Positions 54,469 to 63,730 of a stretch of 64,000 bases of DNA are shown here, one piece after another. Below the pieces are notes generated by a model that saw only the letters and a list, made by a program, of their open reading frames with translations, was not told the DNA's origin and did not search any database. Both the position numbers and the translations under genes were made by a program. Position 1 is the first letter of the stretch; every line of letters begins with the position of its first letter. The DNA is from JASGKO01 sp049840595 (lineage in GTDB: Bacteria > Verrucomicrobiota > Verrucomicrobiia > Chthoniobacterales > Chthoniobacteraceae): assembly GCA_049840595.1 (NCBI GenBank), contig JASGKO010000039.1, positions 186,001 to 250,000 of the forward strand, given 5' to 3'.

Positions 54469-55624
54469 GTCCGCCGCTATTTTCCGCTCCCGCCTGCCGT
54501 TGCCCGGGTCTTTTCGCCCGGTCGTCCGCACCATCCGCCGCCCGGCGGTCCTCGTCCGGAGCTTTTTCTTCACCACCCTGTTCTCCCAGGTGGTCCTGGC
54601 CCAGGATGCCTCCCCGACTCCGAGCGCCGCTCCGAGCGTGTCCCCCACCGCCACCCCCAGTGTGGCCGATGAGTTCAACCGCGAGGTGTGCAACATTTTC
54701 AAGCGCTCGGCGAGTGCGATCGTGCGCGTCGAGGCCCGGGATACGCCGTTCGATCTGGTCGGCACCGGTTTCTTTGTCGATCCCGATGGCACCCTCGTCA
54801 CCAGCTACAGCATCGCCGGGAAGTCCGATGATATCATCGTCATCAGCGGGGAAACGAAATACCCCGCCCACAAGCTCGTGGCCGATCACCGCAGTGGCGT
54901 GGTGTTGCTGAAGGTGGATGGCACGTCCAGCTTTCCCTTCCTCACCACCGGGAGCAGTCATCCGCTCGAGCCCGCCAGCCCGGTGTTGCTCATCGGCTAT
55001 CCCCGCGACCTCCCGCTCTCGCCCAGCCTCGGCAGCGTCGCCAGCTTCGATATCCAGTGCATGGGCCGCTATCTCAACACCACCCACATTCGCGCCAACG
55101 TCTCCGTGGAGAACGGCGAGGCGGGGGCTCCGCTGGTGAATCTGAAGGGCGAGGTCGTCGGCATCACCATGGCCGCTTTTGATGAGAAAGCCGGCTGCTA
55201 CGCCCTGCCGGTGGAGGCGATGGAGAAGATTCGCCAGGACTACACGCGCTTCGGGGAGGCTCGCAACGGCCTCATCGGGATCAATATCGACCCTACCTTC
55301 ACCGAGGTCACCGGCAACCCCGCGCGCATTTCCAGTTTCGTAAAAAACTCCCCCGCCGAAAAAAGCGGCCTGCAACCGGGCGATATCGTCACCTCGGTGA
55401 ACGATCACAAAATCGACAGCCCCGGCAGCCTGCTCGACGCCTCCTTCTACCTCTCTCCCGGCGATAAAGTGGCCGTGACCGTGCTCCGCGACGGCAAGGA
55501 GATGCCCTTCAACATGGAAGCCGCCGAGCCCTCGCCGACGCCCATGCTCACCGGCGAGCCGAATCCGATCAACCGCGGCCTCCAGCCCCCTTCGGAAGGG
55601 GTGCTGATCCAGACGACGCAGTAG
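54446..55624 (+). CDS. HtrA-like protein with PDZ domain and no catalytic triad
   Basis: 392 residues. A hydrophobic export segment at about 37-52 (LVRSFFFTTLFSQVVLA) is followed by a Pro/Ser/Thr spacer and a trypsin-like domain at about 85-265. The HtrA landmarks align, but every catalytic residue is replaced: TNxHVV reads VTSYSIAG (His to Ser122), the TDLALLKV Asp block reads SGVVLLKV (Asp to Gly151), and GNSGGPLV reads GEAGAPLV (Ser to Ala226). The PDZ domain at about 275-360 (IGINIDPTFTEV, SPAEKSGLQPGDIVTSVNDHKI) is intact. It is expected in the periplasm. Being co-encoded with sigma and anti-sigma, it may bind peptides and pass an envelope signal instead of cutting. Overlaps the anti-sigma gene by 23 bases. 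Confidence 0.85.
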   Translation: MSLLSASKSAAIFRSRLPLPGSFRPVVRTIRRPAVLVRSFFFTTLFSQVVLAQDASPTPSAAPSVSPTATPSVADEFNREVCNIFKRSASAIVRVEARDTPFDLVGTGFFVDPDGTLVTSYSIAGKSDDIIVISGETKYPAHKLVADHRSGVVLLKVDGTSSFPFLTTGSSHPLEPASPVLLIGYPRDLPLSPSLGSVASFDIQCMGRYLNTTHIRANVSVENGEAGAPLVNLKGEVVGITMAAFDEKAGCYALPVEAMEKIRQDYTRFGEARNGLIGINIDPTFTEVTGNPARISSFVKNSPAEKSGLQPGDIVTSVNDHKIDSPGSLLDASFYLSPGDKVAVTVLRDGKEMPFNMEAAEPSPTPMLTGEPNPINRGLQPPSEGVLIQTTQ

Positions 55625-56342
55625 GAAGCCTCAACCACGGCGTCATCCCGAGCGGAGCGGAGATGATCGCGCCGGTAAAAAAGAAGTCGAGCTCATTTGC
55701 AGCCTTCGCGTCGCTCCCACCAAGATGTCACCCCGAGCGAAGTCGAGGGGGCTCAACTTGTTCTGCGCTGGGAGGGTGGTATGGGTTCTTGCGGCATCGA
55801 AGCGTTGCCTGCCCCAGAACAGTGAGAGATCCGTTCGACTCCATTCCGCTGCGCTGCATTGCGCTCAGGATGACATCGTTTTTGGAAGGAGCGCGTAATT
55901 TGCAGGTGCAAGCTTCACGCCACACGGACGGGCTTCATCGCGCTTCTTTTGGCATCGAAAAGTGAGTGCTGATCGCGACGGCAAAAATAAGAAGTGAGCT
56001 CATTGGCAACCCTCGCGTCGCTCCCACCAAAATGTCACCCCGAGCGAAGTCGAGGGGGCTCAACTTGTTCTGCGCAGGGAAAGCGATCTGGCTTCTTGCG
56101 GCATCGAAGCGTTGCCTGCTCCAGAACAGTGAGAGATCCGTTCGACTCCATTCCGCTGCGCTGCATTGCGCTCAGGATGACATCGTTTTTGGAAGGAGCG
56201 CGTGGATTGCAAATGAAAGCACCACGCCACTAGGACGGGATCGCTCGACGGCATTGCGCTCCGCTCCATTGCGCTTGAGATGACGTCGCAACGGAAGCGC
56301 AAAAACCTCTTCCTCTGCGCCTCCGCGCCTCTGCGGTGAATC
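55625..56342. repeat. Repeat-rich intergenic region with a 255-base direct duplication
   Basis: Bases about 55677-55932 and 55983-56236 are near-identical direct copies, offset by about 306 bases. Each starts at the GAGCTCATT block, includes TGTCACCCCGAGCGAAGTCG and the segment GAGAGATCCGTTCGACTCCA, and ends at CGCCAC...GGACGG. At 56311-56340 there is a further short repeat (CTGCGCCTCCGCGCCTCTGC), also present at 51230. Small ORFs inside the copies are by-products of the repeat. Confidence 0.8.
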
Positions 56343-58594
56343 TTATTTCCCCTCCAGCAGGGCCAGGAACTCCGCTTCATTTACCACCCGCACGTTCAGC
56401 GCCTTCGCCTTTTCCAGCTTGCTCCCGGCGGATTCTCCGGCGAGCAGGAAATTGGTTTTGGAACTGACCGACGAGCCCACCTTGCCGCCGTGCTGGCGGA
56501 TGAGTTCCTCGAAATGCTCGCGCGGCTGGGACAGGGTGCCGGTGATGACCCAGGTGGTCTCGGCAATCGGCGACGAGGCATTTTTCACGCCGCCCCCTTG
56601 CGGCGAAATATTCAGCGCGTGCAGCCGCTCCAGGGTTTCGCGCCCATGCGGGCTGGCGAACCAGTCGAGCGCCGCGCGGGCGATGACCGGGCCGACTACG
56701 GTCACGACATCGGCTTCGCGGGCGTCTTTCTTTTTGGCGGGTGCGGCGAAGCCGGAGGCGAGCAGTTCGCGGCCCACTTCGTTTGCCTCGGCGACGGCGG
56801 CTTCGTGGTCCTTGGCGAGGCCGAGCTTTTCCAGTTCCAAGGCTTCCTTGTTATGGCGGGCGCGGGGATTGGAGGTCTCGGCCCTGGTGTGGAGTTCGTC
56901 GAGCTTGAGCACGCCGCGCAGGAGTGGCGACTCTGCCACGGCGTCCAGCGTGGGATGGAAACGGGCCAGATCGTAGGCAGTCGTCTCGCCGACCTCGGGA
57001 ATCGCCAGCGCGTGCAGCCAGCGCGCGAGCGGCTGGGTGCGGGCACGCTCGATGGCCTCCAGCAATTTGCGCGCATTCTTTTCGCCGAAGACGCGGGGCT
57101 CCTCATCCGTGCCGAGATTGAGCGTGGCGAGCGGTTCGCAGCTCGCAGTTGGAAGACATCGAGCGGATCGTCCACCAGCTCCCGCTCGACCAGCTTGTCG
57201 GCCACGATGCCGCCGAGGCCTTCGATATCGAGGGCGCCGCGCTTGGCGAAATATTCGAGGCGACGCGTCTTCTGCGCGGGGCAGTTCAGGTTCTCGCAGA
57301 CCCAGACCGCGAACTTGGGATCGCGCCGGATCGGGCTGTCCGCAAACCGGACATTGCGCCGATGGAGATGCGCCACGAAATCGAACGGCTGCGTATCGGC
57401 GGGGCGCTTTTCCAGCACCACGCTCACGACGGCGGGAATGACCTCGCCCGCTTTTTCGATGATCACCGTGTCGCCGATGCGGATGTCCTTGCGGCGGATC
57501 TCATCTTCGTTGTGCAGCGTGGCGCGGCGCGATCGTGCTGCCGCGCAGGAACACCGGCTCCAGCTCGGCCACCGGCGTCAGCACGCCAGTGCGTCCGACT
57601 TGCACGGTGATCTCGCGCAACTTGCGTTTCCGCCTGCTCGGACGACGTATTTGTAAGCCTTCGCCCAGCGCGGCGCCCGCGAGGTGTAGCCCGCGCGCTC
57701 GCGTTGCCCGACGTGAGTTGAGCTTGATCACCGCGCCATCCGTCTCGAAGCCGAAGCCATCGCGGATGCGAATCCAGTTCCTCAATCGCGGCGATGACTT
57801 CTTCCGCCGTGTGGCACACGCTTCTGAAACCGCGGGTGCGAAATCCGAGCTCTTGCAGCCAACGCGAGCAGCTCCGCCTGCGTCGGCCGGCTCATCGTCG
57901 CTGATCTCGCCCAGCCCATAGAGAACGATCTCCAGCGGACGCTTCGCGACCAGGCTGGGGTCGAGCTGTTTGAGCGAGCCGGCGGTCGCATTGCGCGCAT
58001 TGGCAAACGGCTCCTCTCCGGCGGCGACCATCTCGTCGCATACGCGGCGGAAGCCGGCCTCGGTCATGTAAACTTCGCCGCGCACTTCCAGAATCTCCGG
58101 CGCGCCTTTCACCGCAGCGGCACGCTGCGCATGGTGCGCAGGTTGTCGGTGATGTCGTCGCCCACGCTCGCCATCGCCGCGCGTGGCGCCGGTCTTGAGG
58201 TGCCCGTTTTCGTAGCGCAGGCTCACCGCCACGCCGTCGATCTTCGGCTCGACCAGCCATTCGAGCGTCTCGCCGGGGAGCAGCCTTTTCCACGCTGTCC
58301 ACAAACTTCTTCACCCCGGCCATCGCCTTCCTTCGCAAAGAGGTTGTCGAGGCTGAGCATGGGCACGGCATGGCGCACCTGCTTGAAGCCGCCGAGCGCC
58401 TTCCCGCCGACGCGCCGGGTCGGCGAATCGGGGGTGATCAGCTCGGGATGCGCTTCCTCCAGAGCCCGCAGTTCGCGCAGGAGCGCGTCATATTCCTGAT
58501 CGGAAACGGTCGGGCGGGCTTCCAGATAATAGGCGCGGTCGTGCGCCTCAATCTGCTGACGGAGCGAAGCAATTTTTTCGTTGGGCGAAGGCAT
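56343..58594 (-). pseudogene. ligA: NAD-dependent DNA ligase LigA, reading frame broken about ten times or more
   Basis: Start ATG 58594 (MPSPNEKIASLRQQIEAHDRAYYLE), end at 56343; 750 codons if repaired, close to the normal 670-720 plus. In order and in changing frames: SDQEYDALLRELRALE, MLSLDNLFAKE, the adenylation lysine in VEPKIDGVAVSLRYENG, SVGDDITDNLRTM, GEVYMTEAGFRRVCDEM, GFGFETDGAVIKLNS, REITVQVGRTGVLTPVAEL, IIEKAGEVIPAVVSVV, a Cys4 zinc finger (CPVCGQP in one frame, CENLNCPAQ in another), helix-hairpin-helix repeats and a C-terminal BRCT domain (TWVITGTLSQPREHFEELI). All catalytic motifs survive. Breaks cluster between 57.1 and 58.35 kb. As ligA is essential and motifs are intact, I think the breaks are errors in the sequence, not real decay. 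Confidence 0.85.
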
Positions 58595-58967
58595 AGAGAG
58601 CACCGCCGAGACTCGCGCCCGCGAGGGCACCGAGCGAATCGGCATACCAGTCGTGAATATCGCTGTCGCGGCCCGGGGTAAAGCTCTGATGAAACTCATC
58701 CGTCGCGCCGAAGAACGAGATCAAGGCGGCGGCGGCGAGCAGCGAGGGGAACCACGGCCAGCGGACGCTGAAACGGATCGCCATCGCGAGGACGAAGGCC
58801 CCGGCGGTGTAGGCACTGAAGTGCTCCAGCTTGTCCCAGAGATTGAAGGGAGCGAGTTTTTCCACCTCGGTGCTGCTCAGGCAGGACAGGGCAAAAATCC
58901 CGACCGCCCAGAAAATGACGAGCCCCCAGCTCAGGCGGCGCAAAAAATGCAGCGTTTTTGATTTCAC
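58548..58967 (-). CDS. VanZ-like membrane protein
   Basis: 139 residues from GTG 58967. Four TM segments (LSWGLVIFWAVGIFALSCLSS, AYTAGAFVLAMAIRF, FPSLLAAAALISFFGATDEFHQ, DSLGALAGASLGGALYAFA). The VanZ family pattern is complete: DKLEHFSAYTAGAF (DKxxHxxAY), the GATDEFHQSFTPGRDSDIHDW block and the C-terminal DSLGALAG. Role of such proteins in cell envelope or teicoplanin tolerance is known only for the Enterococcus prototype. It overlaps the 5' end of ligA by 47 bases. Confidence 0.88.
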   Translation of the reverse strand: MKSKTLHFLRRLSWGLVIFWAVGIFALSCLSSTEVEKLAPFNLWDKLEHFSAYTAGAFVLAMAIRFSVRWPWFPSLLAAAALISFFGATDEFHQSFTPGRDSDIHDWYADSLGALAGASLGGALYAFAQRKNCFAPSAD

Positions 58968-58988
58968 CGGGGTTATACTAAGCGAGCC

Positions 58989-60744
58989 ATGCGAACTGCA
59001 AAGCAACTTGTGCTGGGCATCGAGGGCGGCGGGACCAAGACCGAATGGGTGCTGCTGGAAGACGGCGTCCTGGTCGCGCAGGGTGGTCTGCCCGCCGCGA
59101 ATTTCCGGCTGATCGCGCGCCCGAATCTCGAAGCCATGCTTCAGCTCTTGCCCCGGGGCGCGACCCACGTCGGAATTTTTCTCGCCGGGTGTGCGACCGA
59201 GCAGGACCGCGAATCGTTACGGGAGCTGGCGGCGAAGGTCTGGCCGGCGGCGATCATCCACGCCGGGAGCGATCGGGAATCGGGTTTTACCACTGCCTTT
59301 GGCGATGGCGATGGGATTGCCGTGCTCGCGGGGACTGGCTCCGCGGTCACGGGTCGTCGCGCCGGCCGTCTTGAAAAAGCCGGTGGCTGGGGGCAGTTGC
59401 TCGGCGATCACGGCAGTGGCTACGATGTAGCGATGCAGGGGCTGCGGATGGCGCTCCGTCGCTACGACCTGGAGCGTGAGGTGACTCCGCTCGCCACCGG
59501 AATTCTGCGGGCGCTGAGTCTGAATGCCCTGCCGCAGTTGGTGGACTGGGTGAGCACGGCGGATAAAATGGCGGTGGCCCGGCTGGCCCCGGTGATTTTT
59601 CAAGCGGCCCGGCTGGGCGATACGGCGATGGAGGCGATCATTCGCACGGGAGCCCGCCAGCTCGCTGAACACACGGCGGCCGTGGCCGCGCGATTGGAAT
59701 TCATCGAGCCCGAGGTGAAGCTCACGGGGGGGATTTTCACCAACCACCCGGAATACGCCGAGCTGTTCAAGCGCGAACTGGCCCCGCTCCTGCCCCGGGC
59801 CACGGTGAGCCTCTGCGCGGAATCCGGCGCGCTCGGGGCCGCGGTGCTGGCGGGAATGGACGAACTGCCGCGCGATGAACGCGGTCGCCGCCAGTTCGAA
59901 CCCGGGCTCACCGCCCGCCTGGCCGCGACGCCCACCGAGCAGCCCGATTCCCGTTCCGCGCGTCTGTCGGAAATGAGCACGGCGGAGATCATTACGCTGT
60001 TTGTCGAGGATCAGCACACCGTCGGGCGGGCCATCGTGCATTGTGCCGCTGAATTGGAAAAAGCAGTGGATTTGATTGCCACCGCGCTGCGGGATGGCGG
60101 TCACCTGTTTTACGTTGGCGCTGGAACCAGCGGTCGGCTGGGAGTGCTGGATGCCAGCGAGGTCCCACCCACCTTTGGCGCGCCGCCGGAGCTGGTGCAG
60201 GGAATTATTGCGGGTGGACAGGCGGCGCTCTCGCGTGCGGTGGAGGGGGCGGAAGACGAGCGCGAGACCGGGGCGCTGACGATCCGGCAGCGGGGCGTGA
60301 CCGGGCGCGATGTCGTGTGTGGCATCACCGCCAGCGGCGGCGCACCGTTCGTCCACGGAGCCTTGCAGGCGGCGCAGGCCGTCGGGGCGAAGACGATCCT
60401 GCTCACCTGTCATCCCGGTTGGAGCGGCGAGGGCGATTACGACGTGTCGATTCATCTGCCCACCGGCTCGGAGTTGCTCGCGGGTTCCACGCCGACTCAA
60501 AGCGGGCACCGCGACCAAGACGGCGCTGAATATTCTGACGACGATCACCTTCATCCGCCTCGGCCACGTGGTCGGGAACCGGATGATTGATCTGAAAACC
60601 ACCAATGCCAAGCTGCGGGAACGGGCGATTCAGATCGTGCGCGACCTGCATGGGAGCACGTACGAGGAGGCGAAGTCGCTTCTTGATCAGCATGGCTGGA
60701 ATTTGCGCACCTCCTTGCAACAGAGTGATCGCGGGTGGCATTAA
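58989..60744 (+). CDS. murQ: Fused N-acetylglucosamine kinase and MurQ etherase, one frameshift
   Basis: About 585 residues once the frame is corrected near 60490 (one extra C in CACGCCG). The N-terminal 290 residues are a BadF/BadG/GlcNAc kinase domain with phosphate-binding loop VLGIEGGGTKTEWVLL, second loop VLAGTGSAV and LLGDHGSGYDVAM. The C-terminal 290 residues are N-acetylmuramic acid 6-phosphate etherase: SRSARLSEMSTAEIITLF, FYVGAGTSGRLGVLDASEVPP, VEGAEDERE, GITASGGAPFVHGAL, then after the slip KTALNILTTITFIRLGHVVGNRMIDL. Kinase plus etherase in one chain phosphorylates and then converts cell-wall amino sugars during peptidoglycan recycling. A terminator follows immediately. Confidence 0.9.
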
Positions 60745-60770
60745 AGCCATCTGACTGGGTGGCTTTTTTA
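60743..60770 (+). terminator. Rho-independent terminator after murQ
   Basis: Stem AAAGCCA / TGGCTTT with the loop TCTGACTGGG, then TTTTTAACC. It starts at the stop codon of the fused murQ gene. Confidence 0.75.
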
Positions 60771-61224
60771 ACCACCTTAAATTACATGGGTGTTATGTTT
60801 CCTGGGGTGATTGGAAAAAGTTACTCTGGTGGAAAACTTTTTTGGAGCGTCTTTGGCACGATGGCATGCCCGCTGCTATATGCTTTCGTGTTCGTATATC
60901 AGACGAACGGGGGAAAAAAAACAAAGGGGCTTCCCGGTTACAGGGGGCGGCCAAGTGGTCCGGGGGGAACCACTTGGCTGGGGCAACCGGGCAGTTTGTT
61001 TTTTAGATTTTAATGCAAAAGGCGGATGGGTTGCAAGGGGCATACGCTTTCTTCGTAGTTCTGGAGGGCAGACGGGCCAGAACTAGAGAGAAGGCGGAAG
61101 GGCCCCGCCGGGGGGGAAATGAAAACTACGGAGAGCACGGAGGACACGGAGAAGGAAAGGCGGAGGGGTTCTCAAATCGTCGCGCGATTGAACTTTTCGG
61201 GCAGGTTCGTTTTCCATACCATCA
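60771..61224. other. Intergenic region with a two-stem hairpin
   Basis: 454 bases without a convincing gene. Bases 60950-60978 form a perfect 10-base stem (GCCAAGTGGT / ACCACTTGGC) nested within an outer stem CCCGGTT / AACCGGG (about 60933-60991), followed by a T-rich stretch TTTGTTTTTTAG; this is a terminator-like or REP-like structure. At about 61120-61155 a GAGAGCACGGAGGACACGGAG repeat of the dispersed family occurs. Confidence 0.5.
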
Positions 61225-61998
61225 TTGCCGATGGCATTTTCCACTGCTGCTCCTGAGTCGCAATCCGGTCGCGCTCCGCGGGAGGAGCGGTTTGCCATGA
61301 CTCGGTGGTCGCTGGTGCTGGCTGCGGAACAGGGCAGTGAGGCCACGGTTTCGCAACGGGCGCTGGCGGAGTTGTGCGGGATTTATTGGAAGCCCCTCTA
61401 TGATTTCATTCGCCGGAACGGGTATGATCGGCATGCGGCAGAAGATTTAACGCAGGAATTCTTCGCCCGGTTGCTGGCCCAGCCACCGTGGAGCCAGGTG
61501 CAGCCAGAGCGGGGGCGGTTTCGCTCCTATCTGCTCGCGAGCGTGAAACATTTCCTCGCCAATGAATGGGACCGTGCGCAGGCACTCAAGCGTGGTGGCG
61601 GCCGGGTGATTCTCTCGCTTGATGCGCTGGCCGTCGAAGGGGCAAATGAACCCGAAGCCGGAAACGATCTTTCGCCCGATGCGGCTTTCGATCGCCAGTG
61701 GGCGCTCACATTGTTGGAACAGGTCATTGCCCGCCTGCGTGGCGAATTCATCGCCGAGGGGCGTGAAGCCTTTTTCGAGACGCTCAAGCCTTTCCTGACC
61801 GGCCATGCGGAAGCCTATGCGACCGTCGCTCCTGCTTGCGGCTTGAGCGAGAGCGCGCTCAAAGTCGCCGTGCACCGGCTGCGCCAGCGGTATCGTAAAT
61901 TGCTGCGCGAGGAAATTGCCGGGACGCTGTCTTCTTCTGACGAAGTGGAGGCGGAAATGCGTTCGCTTTCTGCGGCGCTCACGCCTTCGGTTCGCTGA
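61225..61998 (+). CDS. ECF sigma factor (PVC-type, long)
   Basis: 257 residues; ATG 61231 is an equal start choice. Region 2 reads QRALAELCGIYWKPLYDFIRRNGYDRHAAEDLTQEFFARLLA, and the region between is EWDRAQALKRGGGRVILSLD. Region 4 is VAPACGLSESALKVAVHRLRQRYRKLLREEIA. The 'YWKPLYxxxRRxGY...AEDLTQEFF' style is that of the sigma factors common in Planctomycetes, Acidobacteria and Verrucomicrobia, often paired with serine/threonine kinases. No anti-sigma is next to it. Its end overlaps the convergent RDD gene by 20 bases. Confidence 0.88.
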   Translation: MPMAFSTAAPESQSGRAPREERFAMTRWSLVLAAEQGSEATVSQRALAELCGIYWKPLYDFIRRNGYDRHAAEDLTQEFFARLLAQPPWSQVQPERGRFRSYLLASVKHFLANEWDRAQALKRGGGRVILSLDALAVEGANEPEAGNDLSPDAAFDRQWALTLLEQVIARLRGEFIAEGREAFFETLKPFLTGHAEAYATVAPACGLSESALKVAVHRLRQRYRKLLREEIAGTLSSSDEVEAEMRSLSAALTPSVR

Positions 61999-62755
61999 GG
62001 GCCGAGCTCGTGGTGAAAAGAATCTCCGCGACGTTGCGCAGGTATTGCTCGTCGGCGAGGGATTCGACGATTTCGGGCGGATACTCCACCAGCGTGCGGA
62101 ATTCACCGGCCAGCTCGTGGAAAAGCTCCACGCGGGCCTGGGGTTCGAGGGCCTCACGGCGGACGAGTGCCTGCAGGACCACCTGGGCCAGCGCCGGGGG
62201 CGTGCGCTGCCGCAGGCGGGCGGCGAGATGCGGCACGGTGCGCAGCGAGTTGAATTTGCCGCCGGAAATCTGCGCCAGATCGGGCTCGTGCCGCTTGACG
62301 TGGCGGATGACGACCGTATTCGCCGCCAGATCGCCGAGCCGCTGCCAGCGCGGATTGCAGAGCATGGCCACGCCGCCCGCGAGATAAAAGGCGGGCAGCA
62401 TATCCACCGGGCGCAGGAGATTGCGCAGCACGATCTGGCTGAAGTTCAGCCGCAGTCCCTGGGCGTCGATCACCCGCAAGCCCAGCAGCCGCTTGCCGGG
62501 AGTCTGCCCGCGCCAGAGCCATTCGCTGAACATCGAGAAACCCACGGAAAGCGCGAAGTAGCCCACGATCACGAATCCCTGGGAAAAATCCGCGCTCAAA
62601 AGGCTGGTGAAGGACAGCAGCTGGCTGAGCAGCGTGCCGAGCGCGCCGATGCAAAAGAGATCCACGATCACCGCGAGGCTGCGGGAGATTGGCCCGGCGA
62701 GCAGGAAGGAAAAGGCGACCCCTTCAGGCGTCTGAATCTTGAGTTCGTTTTCCAT
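61979..62755 (-). CDS. RDD family membrane protein
   Basis: 258 residues from ATG 62755 (MENELKIQTPEGVAFSFLLAGPISRSLAVIVDL). Typical RDD features: the Arg in the first TM helix, followed by Asp, here written GPISRSLAVIVDLFCIGALG; second TM GFVIVGYFALSVGFSMFSEWLWRGQTPGKRLLGLRVID and LRNLLRPVDMLPAFYLAGGVAML. A soluble C-terminus of about 110 residues follows, mostly helical. Function unknown; in PVC bacteria it is regularly encoded with DUF58, SpoIIM-like and MoxR genes, as here. It overlaps the spoIIM-like gene by 32 bases. Confidence 0.88.
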   Translation of the reverse strand: MENELKIQTPEGVAFSFLLAGPISRSLAVIVDLFCIGALGTLLSQLLSFTSLLSADFSQGFVIVGYFALSVGFSMFSEWLWRGQTPGKRLLGLRVIDAQGLRLNFSQIVLRNLLRPVDMLPAFYLAGGVAMLCNPRWQRLGDLAANTVVIRHVKRHEPDLAQISGGKFNSLRTVPHLAARLRQRTPPALAQVVLQALVRREALEPQARVELFHELAGEFRTLVEYPPEIVESLADEQYLRNVAEILFTTSSALSEPKA

Positions 62756-63730
62756 GATTGAGAAACCAGATGAGGCCGATGAGCTCGACGGTGCCGAAGG
62801 CGATTTTCGCCACGTAGGGAATGACCGGCTCGTGATATTGCGAGAGGAAAGATTCCACGATTCCTGCCCAGACGAGCATGATCGAGCAGCCAAAAATCAG
62901 CAACGCCAGGTCGCCGGACACCGCGCGAATTCGCTCGCGCAGTGGAGCCCGATCATGATTGCCGAGCAGGGTGCGACCGAGGAGCAGGCCGGCCTGGCCG
63001 GCAATGAGGATCGAGGGGATTTCAATCACTCCGTGCGGCATGAGCCAGCCAAAGAGAAAGAGCGATTCACCGGACTGGATGTAGTCGCAACCGACCACGC
63101 CGAGAATCACGCCGTTGTAAAAAAGCATCACGATGCTGCCCAGTCCCCAGACGATGCCCAGCCCGAGGGTGAGAATGGAAGACGGATGTTATTGGTCATC
63201 AGCATGCCGGAGAAAGTGGCATGCTCCTCACCGTGGCGGTCGGTCTTCTTTGTTTCCTCTTCCTTTACGCGGTCGCGCGGGTTGCCCTGCAGCGGGCTGA
63301 ACTGCCCGGGAATCAGGGCGGTCTTTGCATCCTCGTAGTCAAAATGGACCGCGCCCGCGCCAAAACCGACCCCGCCAAGGGTGATGGCGAGCGAGAGCCA
63401 GAAGAGCGCGAGATGCCGCCGGAAGGCCGCGGGAAAATCACGCGTAAACCACTTCCACGGCGTAAAGCCCACCCCGTCGCGGCTTTCATGAATCTCAGCG
63501 TAGGCGCGGGCTACGAGTGCCTCAAGAAAACGACGGGTTTCCGGCTCGGCGGCAAAGGTATTGATCTTGGCCAGATCGGAGCATGCCTTTTGATAAAGGA
63601 AATGAAGGCGCTGCGCCTCCCGCAGCGTGAGTTTGCGAAAGGGATCGGCCTCCAGGCGGTCGAGGATTTTTTCCAGCTCGGCCCACGAATCGCGTCCGGC
63701 GTCAAGGAAGCGGGGAAGATCGATGATCAT
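62724..63730 (-). CDS. Stage II sporulation protein M-like (DUF95) membrane protein, one frameshift
   Basis: About 335 residues when joined near 63180. It starts at ATG 63730 (MIIDLPRFLDAGRDSWAELEKILDRLE), which overlaps the DUF58 stop by 4 bases. The N-terminal soluble domain has LREAQRLHFLYQKACSDLAKI. A TM helix then begins at HLALFWLSLAITLGGVGFGAG. Beyond the slip the other frame gives SILTLGLGIVWGLGSIVMLF, YNGVILGVVGCDYI and LFLFGWLMPHGVIEIPSILIAGQAGLLL, the HGxxEIPAI motif of SpoIIM. Sporulation is not implied: this family is widespread in non-sporulating bacteria in MoxR operons. Confidence 0.85.

Noticed and set aside
55663..56283. Several small plus-strand ORFs (about 80-105 codons) in the duplicated region
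   Set aside because: They fall wholly inside the two copies of the intergenic repeat and read the same repeat sequence; no RBS or protein features.
60735..61013. 92-codon ORF after murQ
   Set aside because: It starts within the murQ end and reads across the terminator and the nested hairpin; no similarity or codon bias of a gene.
62724..63730. True sporulation function for the SpoIIM-like gene
   Set aside because: The operon type (DUF58-SpoIIM-RDD) is found in non-sporulating bacteria; no other sporulation gene is present.
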